Shown here piece after piece: positions 55,072 to 64,000 of a DNA stretch of 64,000 nt. The stretch's first letter is position 1; every line of letters starts with the position of its first letter. Under the pieces are notes generated by a model. The model had not been told where the DNA came from. It saw nothing but the letters and a program-made list of their open reading frames with translations, and made no database searches. The translations under genes and the position numbers were made by a program. The DNA comes from Strobilurus pachycystidiatus (Eukaryota; Basidiomycota; Agaricomycetes; Agaricales; Physalacriaceae): NCBI GenBank assembly GCA_019915135.1, contig JAHLMK010000001.1:3968001-4032000 (forward strand), given 5' to 3'.

Positions 55072-56824
55072 CTTTGCATCAGTTGGAGAGACAGATTCTC
55101 GCAACCGCCTCAGAATTCTCTATACTATTTTGTGTACAGAGGAGCCAGTCTCTATTTCTGTGCTCAATGGTCTTCTTGGTCAAACTTCAAATAATATGGA
55201 GTTTGTAGAATATGTCATTGCTCATCTTCATGCTGTTCTATATGTGTCAAAACATGATGACTGCATATATTGGTATCACAAGTCATTTTATGATTTTATG
55301 TGCAACCCCAAGAGGGCTCTGGATTACACATGTAATATTCTTACTCAGCATTCTTTGCTAGCTCTAGAGTGCCTTACAATCATGGATCATAATTTGCATT
55401 TCAACATTTGCAACCTTCCATCTTCATTTCTTCTTGATGCTGAGATATCAGATCTTGCTCAGCGGATCAAGAATTCTATCTCTCCTCTTCTTCGTTATGT
55501 TTGTCATCACTAGGTGAATCATCTCCTCAAGGGCTCCTGTGGTGCAACACTTGATGTGAAGCAAGCTACAGAGGTTATCACAAAATTACGCTCATTTTAT
55601 GATGGCCAGCTTCTATTCTGGATTGAAACTATGAACATTATTGGCCAAGGTGGCACATGCTCAACAATGCTCAAAATTGCACAGAATGTATTGGATAGTC
55701 AGGTAAGTTTTTGAACAGTATCATCACTTTACCAGCATATATTAAGTCCCCATGACAGGATGAAACAGAAAATGATTTCACAATGCAATTGTCAGAAGAT
55801 TTGAAAGTTGCACAAAACTTTGGCACAGTGTTCATCTCCAATCTCCTAGCAGCATCAACTCCACATCTGTATATTTCTGCACTTGCTGCTGACAACAGTA
55901 ATTCAACACTTGTATGCAGATGGAGAAATCATTTTCCCAATCTACCAAAGTTGTCTGGTGAAAGAAGAAGAGAAGTTCTAGTAACCACATTGAGAGGACA
56001 TACATGTCAGGCTAATTCTGCCTCATTCTCACATGATGGCCAATACATTGTCTCTGCATCATCTGACAAGACAGTGCGAGTGTGGAATGTTGAGACAGGC
56101 AAAGAGGAGTTGAAGTTGGAAGGACATATATATAGTGTCAATTTTGCCTTATTCTCATATGATGGTCGGTACATTGTCTCTGCATCATATGATGGGACAG
56201 TGCGAGTGTGGAATGTTGAGACAGGCAAAGAGGAGTTGAAGTTAGAAGGACATACACATTGGGTCACTTCTGCCTCATTCTCACATGATCGCCGGTACAT
56301 TGTCTCTGCATCAGATGACTGGACAGTGCGAGTGTGGAATGTTGAGACAGGCAAAGAGGAGTTGAAGTTGGAAGGACATATATATAGTGTCAATTTTGCC
56401 TTATTCTCATATGATGGCCGATACATTGTCTCTGCATCATCTGACAAGACAGTGCGAGTGTGGAATGTTGAGACAGGCAAAGAGGAGTTGAAGTTGGAAG
56501 GACATACATCTTGGGTCATTTCTGCCTCATTCTCACATGATGGCCAATATATTGTCTCAGCATCATCTGACCACACAGTGCGAGTGTGGAATGCTGAGAC
56601 AGGCAAAGAGGAGTTGAAGTTGGAAGGACATACAAGTGAGGTCAATTCTGCCTCATTCTCACATGATGGCCGGTACATTGTCTCTGCTTCAAATGATGGG
56701 ACACTGCGAGTGTGGAATGCTGAGATAGGCAACAAGTATTTAATGTTGAAGGCACATGCAGGTAAGTATATACTATTTTCATTATTTATATGATGTTAAA
56801 GATATTATCCTTGTACATCATCTT
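55072..56824 (+). pseudogene. NACHT-WD40 gene, middle piece: helical region and six WD40 repeats
   Basis: Continues the frame after the LTR-II insertion with SRNRLRILYTILCTEEPVSI and the helical linker common to these proteins. An in-frame TAG at 55511-55513 falls between LLRYVCHH and VNHLLKG, where relatives usually have Trp (TGG). An intron spans about 55705-55758. STPHLYISAL leads into six WD40 repeats of exactly 126 bp (about 56000-56760), each ending VRVWN or LRVWN. The exon ends at 56761; the following intron holds LTR-III. The repeats are almost identical except at a few positions, indicating recent duplication or gene conversion. Confidence 0.86.
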
Positions 56825-57674
56825 TGTTACGACCTGGTCCCGCCGTGACATGGACTCGCTCATGAGAGACTACCCCTGTAGTCAACCCATAGCTTTCCTG
56901 CGAGCGTACCACGTACATCCTCGTATTGTGCTCGACTGGTCGTGCTGTACCAGTCGTAGGGTCCCTCGATGGTCGCACATCCATCTGGTCAGAGACCGAG
57001 ATACCGTAGGAACCTAATCCCAAGGTACAAGGCTCGCCGTCGGACCTAGTCCCAGGTGTGGCGTCGGGGAGCCTTCTCTCGTCGGAGTCAACGACGTTGA
57101 CGGAGGTATCGAAGGGAGACATGTGGGTGAGTCCTACCACGGAGAGCTCAGAGTGCCCAACGGAGTTGTATGGGGGAAAACTGGTTAAGGACGAAGTCTG
57201 AGTAGCTAGTACAGCGTTGTCTCTGTATTTATACTAATCCCATGCTTGCTCATTGTTCCTCTTCTCGAAGCTTCTACCACATACTCCCGATGCGTCGGGA
57301 GTGGTCCGACGCTGCGGATGACGGAGATCCCGACATCCCGATGACCGCCCGACAGATCGATGACCGCCCATTGGTCGGGAAGGCGGGTTTGGTCGGGTAC
57401 CGACTCCCGCCTGACTCACGCGGCCTAAGTATATTCCCGGGGTGTCTTACACCATGTGTGCTCGCTCCAAAGTGTATCCGGGAGGGCGGGAAGCCCGACA
57501 AGGGCGGAACTTCAGGATCCCGGTTCTGTCGCCATAAGGGATCGAACTCTCAACCCCTTGACATATCTCTCGGCATCTTCCGGTGTGGCGCTGGTTCGTG
57601 TAGCCGTAGTGTCAGGACGCCAAAGTGTGACCAAAGTGGAGGGTCTTGATCTACGGTGAGGCCACATCATGACA
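56825..57674 (-). repeat. LTR-III 3' LTR (left copy)
   Basis: 850 bp, TGTTACGACC at the left edge and ATCATGACA at the right. Nearly identical to 60376-61225. Confidence 0.93.
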
Positions 57675-58410
57675 ATATCCCCTTTTTAAGTTTCTCGTCC
57701 CGAGAAACAAAAGAGTGATCTTCTTTATGGGCTCCTACGGTCGCGTCGATGCTTTCTACAAGGCTCCCCGAGCCTTGTTAGAGCAAAAGTGTAGTCGCGG
57801 CGGAGGGCGTGATGGCTCGGAACCTGCTACGGGAGGGCCGAGACGCGTTTTCCTCGATGAAGACGCGTTCGGAGGAAATTCTGAGTAGACAGAAGTGTTT
57901 GTATCGTAAAGACGATGTTTTGTTGTCCGGGTCACGTGATCGATTTTGTGTGGCGTATATTTTCGATACTCGTCCTGAGATGTCCTCGAGAATGCGCCTT
58001 TGATCGTACAGAAATCGATTTTTTCATTGCCGCCGGCATCGGTCATGATTTCGTCGTTCGAGCTCCCCGAGCTCAGAACAGTACCCGCGCCACGCGCTCG
58101 GTACCGTAGTTGTGTCCTCTCCGGGCAATCAGGACTCCCTGCGAGTCAAAACCCCCATCTGAGTGCTCAAGACCCCATATCTGTACCCTCAGATATCCAT
58201 CTGAGGTACAGATCCCAGGGTCTCGCGGAATGATCTGCAGAATCATTCAAGTGAGTCTATTCTCTGGACCCAGGTGCGCTTCTTGAAAGCCTATTGCTGA
58301 TATCCCAGAAGTCCCAGAGATTGGGTGCGGGAACGAGCGCTTGCGCGCGCAGTTATAATGGCGCCACCCTGGAGAAGGTCCCCAGAACCACTCTCCTACG
58401 CCCCGCAACG
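57675..58410. other. LTR-III internal region without a supported gene
   Basis: Purine tract of LTR-III at the left edge (minus strand). Only short scattered frames. Three GTACCTCAGAT/ATCTGAGG-like words lie near 58160-58210. Confidence 0.4.
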
Positions 58411-59169
58411 ATGCCCACCTCCCTGCTTGCTCTGATCACGCGTCGTTCGACAGCCGCGCCGTCTGACGCCGTCCTGGTTGTCAATCATCGCGGCTTTCGC
58501 ATCAACGCGCGCCCTGCGCGAATCCCGGGCCTCGTTCTGGAGGAGTGAATACGATGTATCGTCGCCGTCGACGATGGATTGACGAATAATAATTCGTTCG
58601 GACTAGAGTCCTTGTCGTCGTCGGAGTGGCTGGCCTTGGTAAGTTTGTTGATTTATTCCGCGCCGGGATTGTTTGACTGGACGTCTGGGGTCGTGGGTGC
58701 GTTTTCCTTTTTAGTTTACTCTTCTGCGCGCCGCACTCGTTCTTGTGAAGGACGTCGAGTTCCTTCCTCCGCCGGCGTGGCGACGTCTTTTGCTCGTTCC
58801 GTCCCAGGGCAGTGAAACTTCCTGCGCGTTGGCCGTATGTGCCTGGGCACTCCTGTTGCCTCCTGGTGCGCCCATCCCTTTTATTTCTTTTCACGTTCGC
58901 CTGACGCAATGGAATCAGTGGCCGAGGAACTCCCTCCTGCTGTCATCATTCGAGGGAATGTCGATTTCCACCTCCCACTTCAACATTTCTGGCGGTACTT
59001 GTCCCGTAGGGACATCGTGACGGCGTTCTGGGCGTCGACAGATGGGGAGGAAAGGGATCAGTGGGAGGAGAGGGCGAAGACGGAAGGTCTGTCCGAGGCG
59101 GGGATGGCGAGCGAGTGGGAGGAGGTGACCGAGGAGTGGTGGCTCGAGGTGATGGACTTCATTCGATAG
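58411..59169 (+). CDS. Possible antisense gene of LTR-III
   Basis: Three open segments on the strand opposite to LTR-III sense: MPTSLLALITRRSTAAPSDA (from 58411), NNSFGLESLSSSEWLAL (about 58583) and, clearest, an 86-codon frame from ATG 58909 (MESVAEELPPAVIIRGNVDF ... EWWLEVMDFIR) ending at 59169. They could be exons of one gene; GTGAAT near 58545 and GTAAGT at 58638 are possible donors, but I could not fix all junctions. No domain was recognised. It parallels the antisense genes of LTR-I and LTR-II. Confidence 0.35.
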
Positions 59170-59668
59170 GGTGTTGCCGGATCCTTTCTTGGATTTTTTT
59201 TTTTTTATTTCCCGTAGTTCGTGTGGGGATGTATACCACTTTTGTTTTGTGATACCCCAACTCTGATTTTTGGCCGCGTCGTTTTGCTATGATCGACGCG
59301 TCGCGTGTGTTTTAACAAACACGTACTAGTGGTGACGGATGATGTTCCTGATTTGCGTGATGGTCGATCGTTCCCGGAGATATTCTGTCGTCTGACTTAT
59401 CCTTTAGGATCAGGCGTCCGGATGATGCGAGTGCTCGTTTCGGCGGTGTTCCTGCGGGCATGCTGATGGGTGATAGACGCTTGTCCTTTGTCGGAAGGTG
59501 ACGCAGCGTTTCACGGTGCGGGGTTTGCTCATCGGCGAAGGGGGTCGTTCTTTCGACCGGTGGATCTGGATTTTTATCACGACAGTCCTCGACTGTTTTT
59601 CTTTGCTAGTTTCCATTTCACGTCAGGACTCTCCTCCACGAGGAGATCCACTGTGTCGTCTGGGTATT
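59170..59668. other. LTR-III internal spacer
   Basis: No supported gene. It holds a T-run at 59193-59203 and is otherwise unremarkable. Confidence 0.4.
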
Positions 59669-60673
59669 TTATTCCTGGTTCGTACGGAAAGGCTTTCCGT
59701 TGTCGGAATAGAGTACGGAGTGTCGAAAGAGAATGAGTCCTCGACCCAAGGGTTGATCGGGGTTTGTGGGTTTCTCAGCTTCCGCTCCGTATAGGAGATG
59801 TAGGTGGTGCGGGGTGTTGCAAGTTTGTTTTGCACTGTGTAGGTGTACGACCCAGGGATCTAGGGTGAGGGAAGGGGGGTGATAGAACACCGTGGGATCT
59901 AGGCGTGGCTCGGTATAGAATGTCGGGGTTCGTATACGTCGTAGTGGCCCCCGTAGATATCTTGCCTGAAGAAGGCATAATCCTTCTTTCGTGTGTCGAG
60001 ATAGATGTTGGGGGGTTCTCCACAGAACTTCCATACATCGTGCCATGATGGGGATATGTCCGTTCACCAGAGACCGAAGAAGAACCCAGTCTTCCTCTAG
60101 TCCCAGCAACCTATAGACCACGTCTATGACCCATGCAGCTCTGCCCAGAAGGCTCCGGTATTGAGTAGGACCTGATCGTACTGTTGGTTTGAATTCCGCG
60201 ATGTGGATGGTCAACTCCCTAAGGAGGGAGAGTACTCGATGTTCGGTTCTGCGAGCTCGTACAAGGGGGGAGATAGTGTCGGAGGTTGTGGTGATTGGAG
60301 GCGTTACCCCAACGCCGGGGGAGGGGGGAGGTTCCGATGTAGTGGTACGTGGGCAGTATGGAGACTTCGTCCTATTGTTACGACCTGGTCCCGCCGTGAC
60401 ATGGACTCGCTCATGAGAGACTACCCCTGTAGTCAACCCATAGCTTTCCTGCGAGCGTACCACGTACATCCTCGTATTGTGCTCGACTGGTCGTGCTGTA
60501 CCAGTCGTAGGGTCCCTCGATGGTCGCACATCCATCTGGTCAGAGACCGAGATACCGTAGGAACCTAATCCCAAGGTACAAGGCTCGCCGTCGGACCTAG
60601 TCCCAGGTGTGGCGTCGGGGAGCCTTCTCTCGTCGGAGTCAACGACGTTGACGGAGGTATCGAAGGGAGACAT
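59669..60673 (-). CDS. Gag-like protein of LTR-III, starting inside the LTR
   Basis: From ATG 60673 (MSPFDTSVNVVDSDE), 77 nt after the predicted RNA start and the first ATG of the transcript, the frame stays open through the rest of the LTR, the primer site and 0.7 kb of internal sequence to 59669, giving 334 codons. About the first 99 residues are LTR-encoded. The middle is helical (VLSLLRELTIHIAEF, then LLGRAAWVIDVVYRLLGLEE); the end is Pro/His-rich (FYHPPSLTLDPWVVHLHSAK). There is no zinc knuckle. A gag role is inferred from position. The same N-terminal part is present in each LTR copy of the family. Confidence 0.5.
   Translation of the reverse strand: MSPFDTSVNVVDSDERRLPDATPGTRSDGEPCTLGLGSYGISVSDQMDVRPSRDPTTGTARPVEHNTRMYVVRSQESYGLTTGVVSHERVHVTAGPGRNNRTKSPYCPRTTTSEPPPSPGVGVTPPITTTSDTISPLVRARRTEHRVLSLLRELTIHIAEFKPTVRSGPTQYRSLLGRAAWVIDVVYRLLGLEEDWVLLRSLVNGHIPIMARCMEVLWRTPQHLSRHTKEGLCLLQARYLRGPLRRIRTPTFYTEPRLDPTVFYHPPSLTLDPWVVHLHSAKQTCNTPHHLHLLYGAEAEKPTNPDQPLGRGLILFRHSVLYSDNGKPFRTNQE
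60362..60373 (-). promoter_or_regulatory. Self-complementary primer-binding site of LTR-III
   Basis: Minus-strand AGGACGAAGTCT, two bases past the 5' LTR, is the exact reverse complement of AGACTTCGTCCT at 60750-60739, which starts 34 bp after the TATA box (60784). Confidence 0.72.
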
Positions 60674-61225
60674 GTGGGTGAGTCCTACCACGGAGAGCTC
60701 AGAGTGCCCAACGGAGTTGTATGGGGGAAAACTGGTTAAGGACGAAGTCTGAGTAGCTAGTACAGCGTTGTCTCTGTATTTATACTAATCCCATGCTTGC
60801 TCATTGTTCCTCTTCTCGAAGCTTCTACCACATACTCCCGATGCGTCGGGAGTGGTCCGACGCTGCGGATGACGGAGATCCCGACATCCCGATGACCGCC
60901 CGACAGATCGATGACCGCCCATTGGTCGGGAAGGCGGGTTTGGTCGGGTACCGACTCCCGCCTGACTCACGCGGCCTAAGTATATTCCCGGGGTGTCTTA
61001 CACCATGTGTGCTCGCTCCAAAGTGTATCCGGGAGGGCGGGAAGCCCGACAAGGGCGGAACTTCAGGATCCCGGTTCTGTCGCCATAAGGGATCGAACTC
61101 TCAACCCCTTGACATATCTCTCGGCATCTTCCGGTGTGGCGCTGGTTCGTGTAGCCGTAGTGTCAGGACGCCAAAGTGTGACCAAAGTGGAGGGTCTTGA
61201 TCTACAGTGAGGCCACATCATGACA
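60376..61225 (-). repeat. LTR-III 5' LTR (right copy)
   Basis: 850 bp. The minus strand carries TATAAATA at 60784-60777 and the predicted RNA start at 60750. Confidence 0.93.
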
Positions 61226-61513
61226 ATCTTGTGGTTCTAATAGAACCTCAAGTACTCTAAGTTTCCTTTGATCATTAACTGCTCACTGACATTGTTCACA
61301 GAATCTGTTCATGATATTAATTTCTGGTCTGTGCAAGACAGCTGGTTACTCTCTTCAAAAGAAGAAAGGCTTTTATGGCTGCCATCCACATCATTTCCTA
61401 CTCTCAGAACTCCTTGCTATGAACGGGTCATTTCTCCGTTTGGTAATTTTGGTGTAGATTTTTCAAATGCTTCTATTGGTGAAAATTGGAGCAAGTGTTA
61501 TGTTGGTCATTGA
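61226..61513 (+). pseudogene. NACHT-WD40 gene, 3' piece
   Basis: The remaining intron sequence runs to the acceptor TTCACAG at 61301, then the last exon 61302-61513 completes the codon split at 56761 and encodes SVHDINFWSVQDSWLLSSKE, LLWLP, and NFGVDFSNASIGENWSKCY before TGA. This tail (tryptophan after a short linker, LLWLP, then DFS..GxxW) is the usual end of Agaricomycete NACHT-WD40 proteins. Without LTR-III the intron would be 134 nt. Confidence 0.82.
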
Positions 61514-61783
61514 TTAGTGATATGTTTCGTAGCATTTATTGTGTGCATTTTGTAAGTAGATACTTCTTGTAAGTATTATATTTGTTTGTATATAATTGAC
61601 TCTACAATTCATCATTTGAATCTGTAAGTATTCTTTTTAGCCACTGTAATACTTAATAGCGGGTATGGTAAAATTTATGATTTTCTAACAGAATATCACA
61701 CTTGCCAACTCCTGTAGCAAAATACTGTCTAGTGATATCCTTTCCCTTTGGAGCCATAGCTGTAGAAATTAGACAAATTGCAC
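61514..61783. terminator. A/T-rich 3' flank of the NACHT-WD40 gene
   Basis: Rich in TGTA and TTTGT words right after the stop, as in fungal 3' ends; no exact poly(A) site can be assigned. Confidence 0.3.
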
Positions 61784-62481
61784 TGTCACTTGACACTCAA
61801 AATTCCAGGCAAATCTAGGTCAGTTGACACTGACCAGGCACACAGCTATAATAAGTAAGTTACATAAGCCATAGCAAATAAGTAACTAAAATGTTAATCC
61901 CTAAGAAGGCAATCACTATCATAATCAAACTTATCATCATTGATAATATAGTAATTACCAAATTACTGTTATCTTCAAGAATTTATAAGAATCTTTTGAT
62001 GACATGATGTAAGGTTTTGTATTTTGAAGCAGCCACAGAGTAGTCAAATTACTATAAATGGTAATCAATGCAATTTTACAAAACATTCTCTAAAGGCCGT
62101 ACTTAGGTTGCTCATCGCAACCTAAGCCCTAAAATCTATTATACACACTGCTTATTATTTTGACAATACACACCGAGACAGAGGCCCCGCGCGCGGGCCC
62201 TTTTCTTACCGTTCTCTTCCGCTGCGCGTGCGAGAACCCAACCCTTAACCTATCCTAACCTAACCTCTAACCTACTCTAACCTTCTTCATTCAACTATAG
62301 TCAGCAGTACCATAGTCTAGTGGTTATATTGGTCAATATCAAATGAAGAAGGTCAGCAGTTCAATTCTGTCTTGAGGCATTCTTTTATTTTCTTACTTCA
62401 GTGGCCACTCAACTCAGTGTCAGTTGACACTCAGTGTCAACTGACGGGGGTTTGACATAGGGTTTTGAGTGTCAACTGACA
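61784..62481. mobile_element. MITE-like repeat with tRNA-like segment
   Basis: Ends form an inverted repeat: TGTCACTTGACACTCAAAA on the left, and TGTCAGTTGACACTCAAAA when the right end is read in reverse. CAC flanks both sides, too short to be sure. Inside are an A/T-rich part, CTTAGGTTGC...GCAACCTAAG, a CACACCGAGACAGAGG stretch, CCTAACC/CTCTAACC repeats and a tRNA-like block. Extra copies of GTGTCAGTTGACACT occur near 62420. The content parallels the MITE at 11655-12299, in a different order. Confidence 0.6.
62307..62380 (+). other. tRNA-like sequence in the right MITE
   Basis: A-box-like TAGTCTAGTGG (62313-62323) and a weaker B-box-like AGTTCAATTCT (62359-62369), at tRNA-like spacing. The D-arm looks like Glu/Asp tRNAs but the whole does not fold cleanly. 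Confidence 0.4.
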
Positions 62482-63521
62482 CACAAGAGGCAAATGCCTA
62501 CAACTACAGGTGCCCTTTTCCAAGACCATTCCATAACCACTCAGCACACTAGAGACATTCCCCTTTCTGCTCAGCTGCAGCTCTCTCCCTCATTGAGTCT
62601 CAAAATGTTTGCCCAAAAGATAATAGCTTCACCCAACACCATATCATTCAGCATAAGTAATACTATACGCACATATACATATTTAGCTCTCTTTTACATT
62701 CTCATCAGTCACATTCCCTCTTCTCCTCACCCTCACTCTCACTCCCACTCCTTTCCAAGTGTCCCCTATGTTGTTACTGTTGGGTGTGTGAATGACAATG
62801 ACAGTGTCCCCTGCCTCTGTCTTGGCAAGGGGTGCACTCTGAGCTCATTCAAGATTGAGTCGCTTGAGAATAATGTGCTTCCCTGAGTAGTCGGCACGGA
62901 TGTTACAGAAGTAGCAGGAGTGGGCACAGAAGTAGCAGTAGTCATTGCATGCAGCCTCACCGCTAACCAAGGAGAACCTTGATCACATGCTGGTCCTGCT
63001 TGCCCTCAAACCCGAACGTGAGGGAGATGTGTGTGGGCTTGACAATTGGAATGAGGTTGTGTGTGAGGAGAAAGAGGACAAATGATGGGGGAGCATGGCG
63101 GAGATTGCAAGGAGGACACAGACGTGGGCAGGAAGGGCTGTGGTTGTACAGGAGAGGCTGGATGATGGACCACACTCACTCTCCTCTGAACAGAACTTGC
63201 TATTCTCAGAATTGAGCTTGCTGTCCTCTCTACGGGACCCTCCATCTGTATTAGACTTGGTGTTTGTGTCTCTGGCTCCGCCATCTTCTCATCTGTCTGC
63301 ACCAACAACCTTGACAATAAACTCAGCCTCATTCTCGAGCTCCTGCTCATCCTTCTTTCCATAACATCAATTTCAGGAGGAGATGCACTCATGTGCAAGG
63401 CAATGAACGCCACCTCAAGCGGAGTCAGCAGCAGGTGGTGGGTGTGTGTGAATGCAGGCAGATTAGCAGGTGTAGGAGATGGGCGGAGGAACGTTCCCAG
63501 CAACATCTCAAAGCCAGTACA
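62482..63521. other. Sequence between the MITE and the last LTR
   Basis: Two open frames are present, 62494-62886 (+) and 63560-63006 (-). The first is Ser/Thr/Pro-rich with a hydrophobic stretch near its middle, the second Pro/Ser/Arg-rich. Neither shows a domain, splice support or a second copy in the window, so no gene is called. Confidence 0.35.
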
Positions 63522-64000
63522 TGTTACGACCTGATCCCGCCGTGACATGGACTCGCTCATGGGAGACTACCCCTGTAGTCAACCCATAGCTTTCCTGCGA
63601 GCGTACCACGTACATCCTCGTATTGTGCTCGACTGGTCGTACTGTACCAGTTGTAGGGTCCCTCGATGGTCGCACATCCATCTTGCCAGAGACTGTAATA
63701 TCATAGGAACCTAATCCCAAGGTACAAGGCTTGCCGCCGGACCTAGTCCCAGGTGTGGCGTCGGGGAGCCTTCTCTTGTCGGAGTCAACGACGTTGGCGG
63801 AGGTATCGAAGGGAGACATGTGAGTGAGTCCTACCACGGAGAGCTCAGAGTGCCCAACGGAGTTGTATGGGGGAAAACTGGTTAAGGACGAAGTCTGAGT
63901 AGCTAGTACAGCGCTGTCTCTGTATTCATACTAATCCCATGCTTGCTCATCGTTCCTCTTCTCGAAGCTTCTACCACATACTCCCGATGCGTCGGGAGTG
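63522..64000 (-). repeat. Partial LTR of the LTR-III family at the right edge
   Basis: Starts TGTTACGACC and matches the first 479 bp of the LTR-III LTR with more than a dozen differences. It continues past the window, so it may be a solo LTR or part of another element in the same orientation as LTR-III. Confidence 0.85.

Larger units (their letters stand above)
56825..61225 (-). mobile_element. LTR-III: 4.4-kb non-autonomous self-priming LTR retrotransposon
   Basis: Two 850-bp LTRs (56825-57674 and 60376-61225) differ at one position noted by eye and are flanked by ATCTT (56820-56824 and 61226-61230). The sense strand is minus: TATA, transcript start, primer site and purine tract (AAAAAGGGGATAT next to 57675) all read that way. 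It sits in an intron of the NACHT-WD40 gene in the opposite orientation. The internal 2.7 kb has a gag-like frame but no polymerase. Confidence 0.92.

Noticed and set aside
56000..56760. A repeat array that might suggest CRISPR or a satellite
   Set aside because: The 126-bp unit is a translated WD40 repeat in frame with the NACHT gene.
59669..60691. A host gene on the minus strand
   Set aside because: It begins in the LTR and lies entirely within LTR-III on its sense strand, so it belongs to the element.
62494..62886. A 130-codon open frame with a hydrophobic segment
   Set aside because: Low-complexity composition, no domain, no splice or context support.

Overview
The window looks like a piece of a basidiomycete (Agaricomycete-type) nuclear genome. 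Almost every gene is cut by roughly 45-60 nt GT-AG introns, there are KDZ (Kyakuja-Dileera-Zisupton) DNA transposons with cysteine-cluster transposases, and there is a NACHT-WD40 gene of the kind expanded in mushrooms. No bacterial features were seen. I could not determine the species.

Layout. Positions 1-9200 hold part of a large KDZ-type element (here element A): the start of a transposase on the minus strand (1-772), a SAM-like accessory gene (920-1812), a small gene with KDZ-like motifs (1878-2178), an MGRK-type accessory gene (3103-3803), two genes with viroplasmin-like domains (3845-4749 and 4787-5625) and an HMG-box-like accessory gene (5760-8808). From 9599 to 61513 runs one NACHT-WD40 gene, blown apart by transposons nested four deep. 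LTR-II (10728-55071, 5-bp target duplication CTTTG) sits in an exon. KDZ element K1 (13439-51392, 8-bp duplication CACTGATC) sits in an antisense gene of LTR-II. The Ty3/gypsy element LTR-I (19750-46331) sits in a cargo gene of K1. KDZ element K2 (24320-36901, 8-bp duplication AGGATCCC) sits in the protease region of LTR-I. A further element, LTR-III (56825-61225, duplication ATCTT), lies in an intron of the same NACHT-WD40 gene, a solo LTR (52840-53733, duplication GATCT) lies in LTR-II, and a 645-bp MITE lies in the left LTR of LTR-II. The right edge has a second MITE-like repeat and the start of another LTR-III-family LTR.

How the parts work together. K1 and K2 carry the same gene set in the same order: transposase (1062 codons in both copies, all exons open), SAM-like gene, mini-KDZ gene, divergent gene D, gene E, MGRK gene F and HMG-box-like gene G. 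They also share a structured noncoding hairpin. Element A has relatives of several of these genes with orientations changed, so the set looks like a co-travelling KDZ cargo module. LTR-I encodes gag, protease, RT-RNase H and integrase, apparently linked by an ATGA stop-start overlap and a GGGTTTT -1 shift site, and carries two intron-containing antisense genes. LTR-II and LTR-III encode no polymerase. Their primer sites match the first transcribed bases of their own LTRs, with compensating changes between the two elements, which points to Tf1-like self-priming.

The NACHT-WD40 gene has two in-frame TAG codons besides the insertions and is a pseudogene in this copy. Exon boundaries were worked out by hand from splice signals and reading frame; transposon ends come from direct repeats. 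No homology search was run.
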